From assembly GCA_963793845.1 (NCBI GenBank), contig CAWCBG010000014.1, positions 930,001-994,000 on the forward strand: DNA of 64,000 nt, written 5' to 3'. The position numbers and the translations under genes were made by a program. Below the pieces are notes generated by a model. That model ran no database searches. It worked only from the letters and a program-made list of their open reading frames with translations, and was not told the origin of the DNA. Source of the stretch: CAWCBG01 sp963793845 (GTDB taxonomy: Bacteria > Acidobacteriota > Terriglobia > Terriglobales > Acidobacteriaceae). This document shows, one piece after another, positions 8,824 to 18,647 of the stretch. Every line of letters begins with the position of its first letter. Within the stretch, counting starts at the first letter, position 1.

Positions 8824-9425
8824 AAATTCCGGCTCCCCTTCCGGCGAAGATCGGTGGCGCGTGCGGATTCGCCACTGCGCACCATAATAGCGGATGTGCC
8901 GGTCTTCGGCTTTCGTTCGCGTCGGGAGCGGGCCGCGGGACGAGGGGCGCCTGCGCTGGTCGGTTAATGCTTTCGTTAATGGGTACCAAGCTGCCCTGGC
9001 TCGTACCCCCCTCCCCCCACCCCAATGCAAAATATTGAAAACAAACAGTCAGAAAAAATCTTTCCTTGCAAAATATTCCGACTCAAAGGAGTTAGAGGTC
9101 AAAATATTCCGCTCAAAGGACTTAGCGCACACGTTAGGCACGCTCACTGGCTCACCTTGGTGAGAACAAGCTGCTCGGCGGGAAGCCTCCGAGTGTACGA
9201 CATGGTTAACCCATGCGAGATTGTCAAAGAGCGGGCTGGAGTTTCCATCGCAAATCCTTTACGAAGCAGGCGCCGCCCTGGCGGCACACGCAGCCCAAAC
9301 TAGCAGGATAGCGGTTCTAACGCTGCCGTCAATATTGCGAAAGGATTATTACCAAAGTAACGGTTGGCGAAGGGTGGTGCGCAAATTCCGTCACTCCGGT
9401 CCGACAACCCCAGCCGTCCATCGTT
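8824..9425. other. Intergenic region with an AT-rich near-repeat
   Basis: About 600 bp between two minus-strand genes. It holds two imperfect direct repeats, 9070-9095 and 9101-9125 (AAAATATTCCG-CTCAAAGGA-TTAG), and a third AAAATATT at 9029. A poly-C tract lies at 9006-9023. No frame in it resembles a protein. Confidence 0.5.
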
Positions 9426-9884
9426 CTACACGCGCGACGAAATCACCAGCCCGCCGACGATGGCGACAACGTCCTCCAGCACCGCAGCGGCGTTGGGGGG
9501 CATAACCTTCATCAGGCTGGTGCGCACCTGGAATCCGCCGAAGGTGCCGACCAGCGCACCCACGATTCCCAGACAAGCGCCAACGACCAGCGACTGCCCG
9601 CCGCCCGAGGCCAGGGTCGCTCCGCACAGGCCGCCAGTCACCACGCGCGCCGACAAGCCGACGGGCGCGGTGCGGTTCGGCGTGGACGGTAGCTTGTCGG
9701 CCACCAGTTCGCCGAGCGCTAGTATGCCGAAGATCAGGGCCGTGATGCCCGACGCCATGAAGTGCAGCGGCGAGCCTTCCAGGCTGAACCACTTGAGCCA
9801 CGCCGCGATGCTGACGGTAGCGGGCGCAGTCATTGAGCGCAGACCGGCAATGATGCCAATGCAGAAAGCAAGAACGAAGATCAT
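9426..9884 (-). CDS. DUF4126 family integral membrane protein
   Basis: 152 aa with four hydrophobic segments (residues ~1-15, 40-60, 80-115 and 130-150) and the family features GLRSMTAPATVSIAAWL near the N-terminus and small-residue, Gly-rich helices (GACLGIVGALVGTFGGF). The start is supported by AAGGAGCACCT right before ATG 9884. DUF4126 has no assigned function; the fold looks like a small permease or channel half. Stands alone. Confidence 0.8.
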   Translation of the reverse strand: MIFVLAFCIGIIAGLRSMTAPATVSIAAWLKWFSLEGSPLHFMASGITALIFGILALGELVADKLPSTPNRTAPVGLSARVVTGGLCGATLASGGGQSLVVGACLGIVGALVGTFGGFQVRTSLMKVMPPNAAAVLEDVVAIVGGLVISSRV

Positions 9885-10336
9885 AGGTGCTCCTTTCTCT
9901 GGGTGCGGGGTCGCGTGAGGTGGGAACTATACCTTAGGAGATGGTTCCGCGACGACAGTGGGCCGGATAAATTTTCGCGCGTGCATCGAGATTCGGGACG
10001 AAATGCGATCGGCATGTCGAGAGTATTTCGATTCTTAAATTGCGAACCCCTCGGGATTGTCATGTTGAGCGGAGGTTCGCGTCTTCTGCGAACCGGAGTC
10101 GAAACACCCCTATAGCTTGGTACACTGCGCATTCAGGCGCGCCGTCCCTGCCGGGACTCGGATCATATTTTGGGCGCCGACCCAGCGCTGAAGCGCTGGG
10201 CTAGGATCTTCCCTCCCGCAAGCGGGACTGGTTTGGGCGAGCTGCACACGATCTTGCGTAGCCAGGATGCGGCAGGCGTCGAAGCGCATCACCCGCGGTG
10301 TACCTGCTGACCTGGTTTGTACCCCTGGTATCCGTT
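9885..10336. other. Intergenic region containing one three-hairpin REP
   Basis: The only structure seen is the REP at 10143-10230 (separate entry). The remaining DNA has no plausible gene. Confidence 0.5.
10143..10230 (+). repeat. REP family R1, copy 1 (three hairpins)
   Basis: Three successive hairpins: GTCCCTGCCGGGAC, CCCAGCGCTGAAGCGCTGGG followed by CTA, and CCCGCAAGCGGGAC. The same order and spacing recur at 42432-42517, 47285-47372 (inverted), 47876-47962 and, degenerate, 50900-50992. Confidence 0.85.
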
Positions 10337-10672
10337 CTATTCCACCGGCACTTTGCCGGGAGGGCCGGGGCTCCATCCGGGAGGATGGCTGGGCGAGTCG
10401 TCCATGGACGGGATGTCGAACGTCAGGTCGTCGGCGAAGCAGTACAGCCAGTCTTCGCCTGGCTCGTACGACTGGATGATGTGATGCTTCTCGTGCTGCG
10501 CGTGCTTGCGGGCGTGGCGGTTGGGGCTGGAGTCGCAACACCCGATGTGGCCGCAGGTGGCGCAGCGCCGCAGGTGAACCCACCAGCCGTCGTGGGCCAT
10601 GCACTCCACGCAGCCGGGACCGCTGGGCGCGACTTTTTCGATTTCCTTCAGATGTCCGCAGACTTTGCTCAT
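10337..10672 (-). CDS. UBP-type zinc finger protein
   Basis: 111 aa. Cys/His pattern of the ZnF-UBP domain: C5-H7, C21/C24 (GCVEC), C37/C40 (CATCGHIGCC), then H53, H57 and H62-H63 (HARKHAQHEKHH). In eukaryotes the domain binds the free C-terminus of ubiquitin; in bacteria it occurs as small stand-alone proteins of unknown target. ATG 10672 is preceded by GGAGACCTC. The C-terminal ~25 residues are Pro/Ser-rich and probably disordered. Confidence 0.85.
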   Translation of the reverse strand: MSKVCGHLKEIEKVAPSGPGCVECMAHDGWWVHLRRCATCGHIGCCDSSPNRHARKHAQHEKHHIIQSYEPGEDWLYCFADDLTFDIPSMDDSPSHPPGWSPGPPGKVPVE

Positions 10673-10717
10673 GAGGTCTCCGTTGCGCTAATGGATGTTG
10701 CGCAGAAGAAATCGATG

Positions 10718-11623
10718 CTACTCGGGCTTACCGGTGCCCGATAATTTCGAATCCCATCCGGCTAATGAAGCACCCGCCTTGTAGGTGGCCTCGAAGAACG
10801 AGAGCAGATCGGCATCGGGATCAGCCGATTGCCGCAGGTCGTCGTAGTCGAGCAGGAACTCGCCCATCGCTGTATCCCAGCGTGCCGCGGCGGGCGCAAT
10901 CTGCGACTGTTCGATTCCGCGCGGCTGCGGATACGTGAAGGAATAGAACGCAGGTTTGGGATAGGCGTCGCTGCCGGCCCACCATCCCACTTCGATCATT
11001 TCCTCATTCATGGCGTTGCGGCGGATGTAGCCTGCCTTGTCGCCGGGCGCGACCGCCTTTCCGTTGTAGCGAACATCGCGGATGTCGAGCGTGCCCCACA
11101 TCACTCCAATGGGCTGCGTCTTGCCGTTGAAGCGTCCGTGAAAGATCTGCATCACGCGATGAATGCTGAGCAAAATGCGCCACCAGGCATTGACCAGCGC
11201 GGAATCGTAGGCGCGCGGAGCCGTGTCCTGATCGAAGGGAATGGTGTTGGCGACCTCTTGCGGCTTCATGTTGATGCTGACCTCGACACCGCCGTCGCGC
11301 AGCATTCCCAGCAGCCGCGATATAGAGCTGCAGACGGGCATGGGCTCAAGCTGAAAGCTGCCGTGGGAGCCCCAGCTGGTGGCGAGGCTCACGGTGTGCG
11401 AGAGGAAATCGACGCTGACCTCGTAGGCGCCACCGCGATACGGGATCGGTCCGGTAGTAAGCCCACGGCTGGTGAGCCACAGCGGCACCTCGGCCCACTG
11501 CGGCTCGAAGGGCTCGTAGAGCTTGAGTTTGCCAATGGCTTGCAGGGTCATGTGGAGCAGATACTGGGTGGAGGAAAACTCGCTGTAGGGAAGTGGCGGC
11601 CACGGTGCATTTGGGCTGGACAT
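10718..11623 (-). CDS. DUF5996 family protein
   Basis: Cytosolic protein of ~301 aa matching the DUF5996 family: WPPLPYSEFSSTQYLLHMTLQAIGKL at the start, HTVSLATSWGS, and a C-terminal FYSFTYPQPRGIE plus GEFLLDYDDLR. These features are family-specific but no activity is known. ATG 11623 has AAGGAG 12 nt upstream; ATG 11635 touches that same AAGGAG and is less likely. It follows the UBP zinc-finger gene in the same direction with a gap of 45 bp, so the two may be co-transcribed, this gene first. Confidence 0.8.
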   Translation of the reverse strand: MSSPNAPWPPLPYSEFSSTQYLLHMTLQAIGKLKLYEPFEPQWAEVPLWLTSRGLTTGPIPYRGGAYEVSVDFLSHTVSLATSWGSHGSFQLEPMPVCSSISRLLGMLRDGGVEVSINMKPQEVANTIPFDQDTAPRAYDSALVNAWWRILLSIHRVMQIFHGRFNGKTQPIGVMWGTLDIRDVRYNGKAVAPGDKAGYIRRNAMNEEMIEVGWWAGSDAYPKPAFYSFTYPQPRGIEQSQIAPAAARWDTAMGEFLLDYDDLRQSADPDADLLSFFEATYKAGASLAGWDSKLSGTGKPE

Positions 11624-11988
11624 GATGGGCGGCATCTCCTTGCGCTCAGTCGGTAATTCTATCGTGAAGCGGAGTGACGCGCTTCGAGGTGGAGACGATG
11701 CTTACTGAGGATATTGCCGCTGAGGAAAAAGCGCCAAGCCGTGCGCGTTAGAACGCTGCCACAGGGGCAGGGGTGGCAGCGATTCATTGGATCTTGACTG
11801 GAAGTCAGCGCGCATATCTGGTAAATAAGTGTCGATTCGAGCAATAACTGCGTTCGCAGGCCGACTCGCGTCTGAAGCAGTGCAGTTAAAGTGTTGTGCA
11901 GACAGGTCTATTCTCGGGGATTCAAAATAGAGGAATGGAATGTTCAATATGGAGTTCTAAGAGGAACTTCGATTGCAGTTAGGTTTAT
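11624..11988. other. Intergenic region between divergent genes
   Basis: Divergent promoters for the DUF5996 gene and the response regulator must lie here, but no convincing -35/-10 pair, palindrome or small gene was found. Confidence 0.4.
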
Positions 11989-12690
11989 ATGATCAATGTC
12001 ATCCTCGCTGACCATCAGCCAATTTTTCGGGCGGGTATGGCCCGGGTGTTGGCCGCGGAAGAAGACATTCGCATCGTGGGACAGCCTGTCTCTCCCGAGC
12101 AATTCATGAGCGCCGTCCAGCGATTCCGTCCACATGTGGCGGTGCTTTCGAAGGAGTTCCTGGCGGTCCTGCCGGCGCTTAAGGAGCTAGCGAAAAAAGA
12201 GCGGACGGCTTTGCTGATGCTGGCGGAAAAGGGCGAATTCGCTCCTCAGTATGTCGATCTCGGTTTCCAGGGCGTGATCTACCGCTCCGCCGATCCTAAG
12301 ACGGTGGTGACCGCGGTGCGCCGGTTGGCGGAGGGCGAAGGATTTGTTCAGCAAGGCTGTTTCACAACCCAGGAAGTGAGCGCCCACCTCACCGGGGCAC
12401 GTGCTCGCGATCGGCTGAGCACCACCGAGCTCCGCATTATCAACTCCGTCATGCACGGCTACAAGAACCGCGAGATCGCCCAGCAACTGGGCACCACAGA
12501 GCAATCGGTCAAGAGCGCCATTAAGACGATCTTTGACAAGCTGGGTATCTCCGATCGGCTGGAACTTGCGTTGTACGTGCTGTTTCACAAGCCACTGGCG
12601 AGCGCCGTGGCTGCTCACACGCCCGAAACCGTGCGCTCCAGTTACCTGAAGCAAGCCTTCGGCAGGACACCGGACTTCCTGATTAGCTAG
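11989..12690 (+). CDS. NarL/FixJ-type DNA-binding protein with a pseudo-receiver domain
   Basis: 233 aa: a receiver-like domain (1-125), then a LuxR-type helix-turn-helix (~140-200; LSTTELRIINSVMHGYKNREIAQQLGTTEQ-like). The receiver keeps the acidic start (LADHQPIFRAGMARVLA) but the phospho-acceptor position is S54 (VAVLSKEF), not Asp, and the usual Lys after strand 5 is Arg (VIYRSADP). It therefore probably cannot be phosphorylated in the ordinary way, and it may be constitutive or controlled by ligand or protein contact (inference). No kinase is adjacent. DNA target unknown. Confidence 0.85.
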   Translation: MINVILADHQPIFRAGMARVLAAEEDIRIVGQPVSPEQFMSAVQRFRPHVAVLSKEFLAVLPALKELAKKERTALLMLAEKGEFAPQYVDLGFQGVIYRSADPKTVVTAVRRLAEGEGFVQQGCFTTQEVSAHLTGARARDRLSTTELRIINSVMHGYKNREIAQQLGTTEQSVKSAIKTIFDKLGISDRLELALYVLFHKPLASAVAAHTPETVRSSYLKQAFGRTPDFLIS

Positions 12691-12986
12691 CCTGACAGTT
12701 CTGATCCTGGTAAGGTCGCGCATATCGTCGCTGCGCGGCTCGTGAAGTCTTTCCCCTCACATTCGGGACGATTTCTCACCGAGTAGCGTAGACACAAAAA
12801 TGCCCCGCCCTAGAGCCGAAAGCAGGCTAGAACAGGGCATTTACTACTCAGATCCTTCGACTCGGGACTGAAGTCCCTCACTCAGGATGAGCGCCCGCGG
12901 CTCGGACGCAGAGAAAAACCCCACTCAAGCTTGCGCTTGAATGGGGCACCCGTTTCTTACTGACAACTGACAGCTGACGGCTGTCT
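12691..12986. other. Intergenic region with hairpins, an R6-like relic and a heptamer array
   Basis: Contains a hairpin at about 12801-12840 (GCCCCGCCCTAG ... CTAGAACAGGGC), a short degenerate relic of the TGTCATYACGA repeat at 12855-12893, the groEL terminator, and three 7-bp units at 12961-12981. No gene. Confidence 0.55.
12914..12946 (-). terminator. Rho-independent terminator of groES-groEL
   Basis: Read on the minus strand: CCCCATTCAAGC, loop GCAA, GCTTGAGTGGGG, then TTTTT. A 12-bp stem with one mismatch and a T-run, 40 bp after the groEL stop. Confidence 0.85.
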
Positions 12987-14648
<1,662 letters not shown>

Positions 14649-14670
14649 GTTTTTCAATCTCCTTAAAAAA

Positions 14671-14705
14671 TCAGTTGTCAGTGGTCAGTGGTCGGTTGTC
14701 GGTAA
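14671..14705. repeat. Heptamer array 2 (between groES and groEL)
   Basis: Five consecutive 7-bp units: TCAGTTG, TCAGTGG, TCAGTGG, TCGGTTG, TCGGTAA. It lies inside the groES-groEL transcript, 23 bp upstream of the groEL start codon. Confidence 0.8.
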
Positions 14706-14760
14706 GTGCTCTCTCAAACAACCGGACTGACGTTGAAACCCGTGACGACAGGTCTATTGA

Positions 14761-15084
14761 TTACTTGGTCGCGAGCGCGGGCTTGGTGGCGCCTTCCAGG
14801 ATGCCGAGGACTTCTTCCTCGCGCATGATCAGGAAGTCTTCACCATCGATCTTGATCTCGGTGCCGGCATACTTGCCGAACAGAACGCGGTCGCCCGCCT
14901 TCACATCGAGAGGGAAGGTCTCGCCTTTATCGTTGGTCTTGCCCCGGCCTACCGAAATCACTTCGCCCTCTTGCGGCTTGTCTTTCGCGCTGTCGGGGAT
15001 GATGATTCCGCCACGGGTGGTCTCGGCCTCTTCCACGCGGCGAATCACGATGCGGTCATGCAGGGGAGTCAGCTTTGTCGCCAT
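14761..15084 (-). CDS. groES: Co-chaperonin GroES (Hsp10)
   Basis: Lid of the GroEL chamber. 107 aa, about ten more than usual owing to a C-terminal GATKPALATK tail. Typical motifs: LHDRIVIRRVEEAE, the mobile loop TTRGGIIIPDSAKDKPQEG, and GDRVLFGKYAGTEIKIDGEDFLIM. AAAGGAG TTTACGA precedes ATG 15084. First gene of the operon; a CIRCE operator lies 155 bp upstream. Confidence 0.98.
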   Translation of the reverse strand: MATKLTPLHDRIVIRRVEEAETTRGGIIIPDSAKDKPQEGEVISVGRGKTNDKGETFPLDVKAGDRVLFGKYAGTEIKIDGEDFLIMREEEVLGILEGATKPALATK

Positions 15085-15239
15085 TCGTAAACTCCTTTCG
15101 AGCGTTTACAGGTTGGATTGCACATAAGTTGGCCGTCCGTGGCGCGAGTAAGCTGCGTTCTGGGCGGCATTGGTGTCATGAAGTTTGGGGGTTAACCCGG
15201 CAGTTGAAGGAATGTCAGCGGAGTGGTTCTAAGGCGCTG

Positions 15240-15266
15240 CTAGCACTCACTATCAACGAGTGCTAA
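15240..15266 (-). promoter_or_regulatory. CIRCE operator (HrcA site)
   Basis: CTAGCACTC-ACTATCAAC-GAGTGCTAA: the consensus 9-9-9 inverted repeat with one mismatch in the first base. It is the binding site of the heat-shock repressor HrcA and lies immediately downstream of the putative -10 of groES. Confidence 0.93.
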
Positions 15267-15296
15267 TCATAGCGGGGATCGATGTGGCGTTGTCAA
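15266..15296 (-). promoter_or_regulatory. groESL promoter (sigma-70 type)
   Basis: On the minus strand a perfect TTGACA (15296-15291) is followed after 19 nt by TATGAT (15271-15266), abutting CIRCE. The spacer is 1-2 nt longer than ideal. Confidence 0.6.
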
Positions 15297-15771
15297 GCCG
15301 GATGTGAGCGCAATTCACTCAAATTTCATCTTGGTGCTTGACGTGCAATATATACATTGTTTTCAGTAAATTAGACACCGCTTAGGAGGCTGAGATGGAA
15401 TGATGTCTTGGTCATATCGGCCATTACTGTGCGAGTGGGAGGAGTCTGTTGCAGATAGGATCATGGCCTTGCCGCCGCTACCCGGCTTGAACGTTTCTCC
15501 CGTTTTCCCCGGAGGTCACGGGGGGTCACGCTCCCAGGCTAACACCATCCCGCTGTGTGGCTTATCGCGGCGGCAGTTCGCACTGCAGGTGTCGGCCGGC
15601 TGCGGAGCGACGTCGTGCCTGGGAACACAAGGTCAACGCTACTCATCAAGAGCGTGCGTTTTGGGCTTGGTCGAATTCGGTCTGCAGTCGGCTGACGATC
15701 CGCCCACAAATTTATTTGCTTCCAGAGCAGCCGCTGTAGCAGGATAATCGGTTGTTGGGACGGGTGCTATC
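15297..15771. other. Intergenic region, nothing recognised
   Basis: Lies between the groESL promoter and the divergent M48 protease gene. A 115-codon open frame (15400-15747) has no protein-like features and is not called. Confidence 0.4.
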
Positions 15772-17175
15772 GTGGCGATCCTTGGTGTGGTTCGGCTCAC
15801 GAGTGGTGCACGCCGGTCACTGGGTGTGCATGCTCTCCTTGTAATTTGTCTGACGACGCTGGCGTGGGCCCAGGCTCAGCCGGCAGGATCAGCCACGCCA
15901 CTGTCTGCCGCATCGAAGCCTGGGGCAACGGCGTCGACGCAACCGAATGCGGCTCCAGCCCTCGGGAATCCTGCAAAACCCGCGCCGGTCCTCACCAGCG
16001 ATCAGATCCAGGCCGCCGCCCAGCAGATCCCGCCCACCGCCGAAGTCCCCGCACTCAACCCGCCAGTGCTCGCACCGCCGGCTGCGGCGAATCCGGAGGT
16101 CGCCAAGTCGCTGGTGCAGGACACGCGGCCACCGCTCAAGGCGAAATATGACGTGTCGCTGATTGGGCACCGTGATGTCGGGAACGGGATCAACTTCTAT
16201 TCTCTGGACCGCGAGATTGCGCTGGGACGCGAGTTGTCGCGCGAGGTGGAGCAGAGCAGCCGTCTCATCAACGACCCCATGATCACCGAGTACGTCAATC
16301 GCATCGGGCAGAACCTGGTGCGCAATTCGGATGCGCGGGTGCCGTTCACCATCAAGGTCATCGACAGTGAGGAGGTCAACGCCTTCGCGCTGCCCGGCGG
16401 CTTCTTCTACGTGGACAGCGGGCTGATCCTTGATGCGGATAACGAGGCCGAGCTGGCAGGCGTAATGGCCCACGAGATCGCGCACGTAGCGGCGCGCCAT
16501 GCCACCAAGAACATGACCAAGGCGCAGATCTGGAACATGGCGCAGATTCCGCTGATGGTGATCGGCGGCCCGGTGGCGTATGCGATCAGCGAAGCGGCCA
16601 GCCTGGCGGTGCCGCTGGGTTTCCTGAAATTCTCGCGCGACGCCGAACGCGAGGCCGACCTGCTGGGCCTGGAATACGATTACGCGACCGGCTACGATCC
16701 GCATGCCTTCGTGGAATTCTTCGAGAAATTGAAGCTGGATGAGAAGCAGAAGCATAACGCCATTGCCAAGGCCTTCTCGACGCATCCCATGAACAGCGAC
16801 CGCATCAAAGCGGCGCAGGACGAAATCAGAAACTATCTTCCCGACCGGCCTGAGTACATCCTGGACACCAGCGAGTTTGAAGCCGTCAAAGCGCGTCTCG
16901 CTGCGCTGGAGAATGTTCACCGCATTGGCGGTCCGCAAGACAGTCACCGGCCCGTGCTGATGCGGCGCACGGGGGGAACGGACACCGTCGATGCCGGAGG
17001 CACCCCAAGCCCGGACGATGGCAAGGATGCTCCAGTGGGACCGGACGATAACGGCCGGCCTACGCTGACCAAGCACGCGCCCACACCGAATTCCGGCGAT
17101 ACCTCTGCACAACCGGCGCCAGGCGATGGCAGCGCGCCAGCACCGGCGCCGAAAGCTCCCGATTCGACGGATTAA
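15772..17175 (+). CDS. M48-family zinc metalloprotease (BepA/Ste24-like), exported
   Basis: 467 aa from GTG 15772. Signal peptide 1-34 (HALLVICLTTLAWAQA), a Pro/Ala-rich linker to ~110, then the protease domain with the zinc site H234-E-I-A-H238 and third ligand in READ (E294), plus the family's THPMNSDRI. The last ~90 residues are Pro/Asp/Gly-rich and probably disordered. BepA-type enzymes degrade or assist misfolded outer-membrane proteins, which would suit a periplasm handling large TonB receptors (inference). No tetratricopeptide domain is present, unlike E. coli BepA. Confidence 0.9.
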   Translation: MAILGVVRLTSGARRSLGVHALLVICLTTLAWAQAQPAGSATPLSAASKPGATASTQPNAAPALGNPAKPAPVLTSDQIQAAAQQIPPTAEVPALNPPVLAPPAAANPEVAKSLVQDTRPPLKAKYDVSLIGHRDVGNGINFYSLDREIALGRELSREVEQSSRLINDPMITEYVNRIGQNLVRNSDARVPFTIKVIDSEEVNAFALPGGFFYVDSGLILDADNEAELAGVMAHEIAHVAARHATKNMTKAQIWNMAQIPLMVIGGPVAYAISEAASLAVPLGFLKFSRDAEREADLLGLEYDYATGYDPHAFVEFFEKLKLDEKQKHNAIAKAFSTHPMNSDRIKAAQDEIRNYLPDRPEYILDTSEFEAVKARLAALENVHRIGGPQDSHRPVLMRRTGGTDTVDAGGTPSPDDGKDAPVGPDDNGRPTLTKHAPTPNSGDTSAQPAPGDGSAPAPAPKAPDSTD

Positions 17176-17298
17176 AAAGCCGCTCAATGCGGCCGGCATC
17201 CTTGATCAAATGAGGTCGATTCTTCGTTCGCAGGAGAAGGGCCGGGGTCCCTGCGAATTTGCAGCGTCCGCACCATGCCGCCTAAAATACGAGTCGTT

Positions 17299-17742
17299 AT
17301 GAAGAGGACCAAATTCCTGGCGCTATCCGTGGTGCTTATGCTGGTGACACCGGCGCTCCTGCGAGCCAGCGACAAGAAGAAAGATCAGGGGCAGGCGTCG
17401 ATCGTTACCTTCAGCGTGATCAAGGATGACAACGGCAAGCCAGTGCGAAACGCCGCGGTAGTGTTGCATCCGGTGAACGACGATGGCAAGCAGGCGAAGA
17501 ATGGCTTTGAGCTGAAGACGGATCTCGACGGCAAGACTGAGTACGATGGCGTTCCGTACGGCAAGCTGCGGATTCAGGTGATCGCGAATGGCTTTCAGAC
17601 CTTCGGGGACGACTTCGACATCCAGCAGCCCCAGCGTGACATCGTTATCCGATTGAAGCGGCCAAGCTCCCAATACACCATCTACGGCGATCAGAAGCCG
17701 AGTTCGGATCCGAATCCCAAGCAGAATCCGAATCCTCAGTAA
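17299..17742 (+). CDS. Exported protein with a carboxypeptidase-regulatory-like domain
   Basis: 147 aa from ATG 17299: signal peptide (FLALSVVLMLVTPALLRA), then one beta-sandwich domain of the CarboxypepD_reg/CnaB type (TFSVIKDDNGKPVRNAAVVL ... DLDGKTEYDGVPYGKLRIQV ... FDIQQPQRDIVIRLKR), then a short Pro/Asn tail. Such domains mediate binding or cell-surface attachment. Runs in the same direction as the M48 protease, 123 bp after it. Start has only a weak ribosome site. Confidence 0.7.
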   Translation: MKRTKFLALSVVLMLVTPALLRASDKKKDQGQASIVTFSVIKDDNGKPVRNAAVVLHPVNDDGKQAKNGFELKTDLDGKTEYDGVPYGKLRIQVIANGFQTFGDDFDIQQPQRDIVIRLKRPSSQYTIYGDQKPSSDPNPKQNPNPQ

Positions 17743-17819
17743 AGCAGGCTCGGCAAACGGAAGCTGCCGGGCACGGCGCTCGACTCGACGCAGAAAAGGT
17801 ATCGGAAGGCGCGAACGGA

Positions 17820-18221
17820 ATGATGGAAGCCAAAGCCTTGTGGACGGACAACGACCGTTTTGTCGGTCAGGCCGACAGCGGCCATGCACTGGTAGTCGAT
17901 GCCGGCGAGCAGAAGACCGCATGTACGCCTCTGGAACTGGTGCTGATCGGTCTGTGCGCCTGCACCGCCAGCGATGTCGTCAGCATTCTCCGCAAGAAGC
18001 GCGAACCGTTTACCAGCCTGGAGGTGCGGGCTGTTGCCGAGCGCGCTGATACCTTCCCCAAAGTGTTTACCGACATCCGCCTGATCTTCCGGGTGGGCGG
18101 GAACGTCAGCCAGAAAGCGATCGAAGACGCGGTGCATCTGTCGAAAGAAAAGTACTGCTCCGTGTCCGCCATGCTGGAGCACACCGCGCGCATCGACTTC
18201 GAGATCGAATACGCCGTATAA
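17820..18221 (+). CDS. OsmC/Ohr-family thiol peroxidase-like protein
   Basis: 133 aa, the family's normal length. Two redox cysteines as in OsmC: one in ELVLIGLCACTASDV (C46/C48) and one in SKEKYCSVSAML (about C112). OsmC proteins reduce organic hydroperoxides with thiol cofactors; together with bshA this fits a thiol-based peroxide defence (inference). Start ATG 17820 or 17823, with GGAAGG about 10 nt upstream. Lies 77 bp after the preceding small exported protein. Confidence 0.88.
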   Translation: MMEAKALWTDNDRFVGQADSGHALVVDAGEQKTACTPLELVLIGLCACTASDVVSILRKKREPFTSLEVRAVAERADTFPKVFTDIRLIFRVGGNVSQKAIEDAVHLSKEKYCSVSAMLEHTARIDFEIEYAV

Positions 18222-18222
18222 G

Positions 18223-18250
18223 CCAGTGGCTAGTGGGTAGTGGCTAGGGA
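18223..18250. repeat. Heptamer array 3
   Basis: Four 7-bp units: CCAGTGG, CTAGTGG, GTAGTGG, CTAGGGA. It starts right after the OsmC stop codon and runs into the MITE-like element. Confidence 0.7.
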
Positions 18251-18370
18251 GACTCTGAATAAGTGGCCTCGGTGGTAGAGTTGGCCTTCAGGCCAGCGTC
18301 GAAGTTGCTTATTTTGTTGAGGGGCTTTAGCCCCGGCCTCCGGCGCGCGGACTTTAATCAGAGATTCCCT
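18246..18370 (+). repeat. MITE-like element R2, copy 1 (125 bp)
   Basis: Non-coding element with imperfect terminal inverted repeats: AGGGAGACTCTGAATAAGT at the left, and AGGGAATCTCTGATTAAAGT reading inward from the right. Two inner palindromes, TGGCCTTCAGGCCA and GGGGCTTTAGCCCC. A nearly identical copy in inverse orientation is at 42691-42814. Confidence 0.85.
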
Positions 18371-18376
18371 AGCAGG

Positions 18377-18535
18377 CCATCTCATAAATAGTTTGTGTCA
18401 GGGCATGGCTTCGGCCATGCCGGAAAGCGTGCCGTTTTCGCTTGGGGCTTCGGCCCCTGTCTGCCGGCGGCTAAAAGCCACTTATCATTGCCCGCTGCTG
18501 CGGCACGACTGGAAGTCGTGCCCTGATACAAATCC
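18377..18535 (+). repeat. Repeat family R3, copy 1
   Basis: Begins CCATCTCATAAATAGTTTG, then TGTCAGGGCATGGC; ends ACGACTGGAAGTCGTGCCCTGATACAAA, so the ends carry inverted TGTCAGGGCA / TGCCCTGATACA. Four internal hairpins. A second copy in inverse orientation is at 35421-35769. Confidence 0.75.
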
Positions 18536-18647
18536 CGTATCGGCATCACAACCCTCACAGCCATGCATCACAGCCTCCTCGGCTGTCGGGATAGAGAATG
18601 GCAAACGGAGCCTTGCGGCCCACCCCGATCAACTGAGAGGTATAATC

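Noticed and set aside
10110..10604. Minus-strand open frame overlapping the UBP zinc-finger gene
   Set aside because: Its translation includes the R1 REP and is Arg/Pro-rich; the zinc-finger frame explains the region.
15400..15747. 115-codon open frame upstream of the M48 protease
   Set aside because: Composition is not protein-like, there is no hydrophobic or domain pattern, and no ribosome site; it lies in the groES/M48 promoter region.
15889..17199. 436-codon open frame antisense to the M48 protease
   Set aside because: The sense strand has a signal peptide and HExxH motif in order; the antisense frame has none and is Arg/His-rich.
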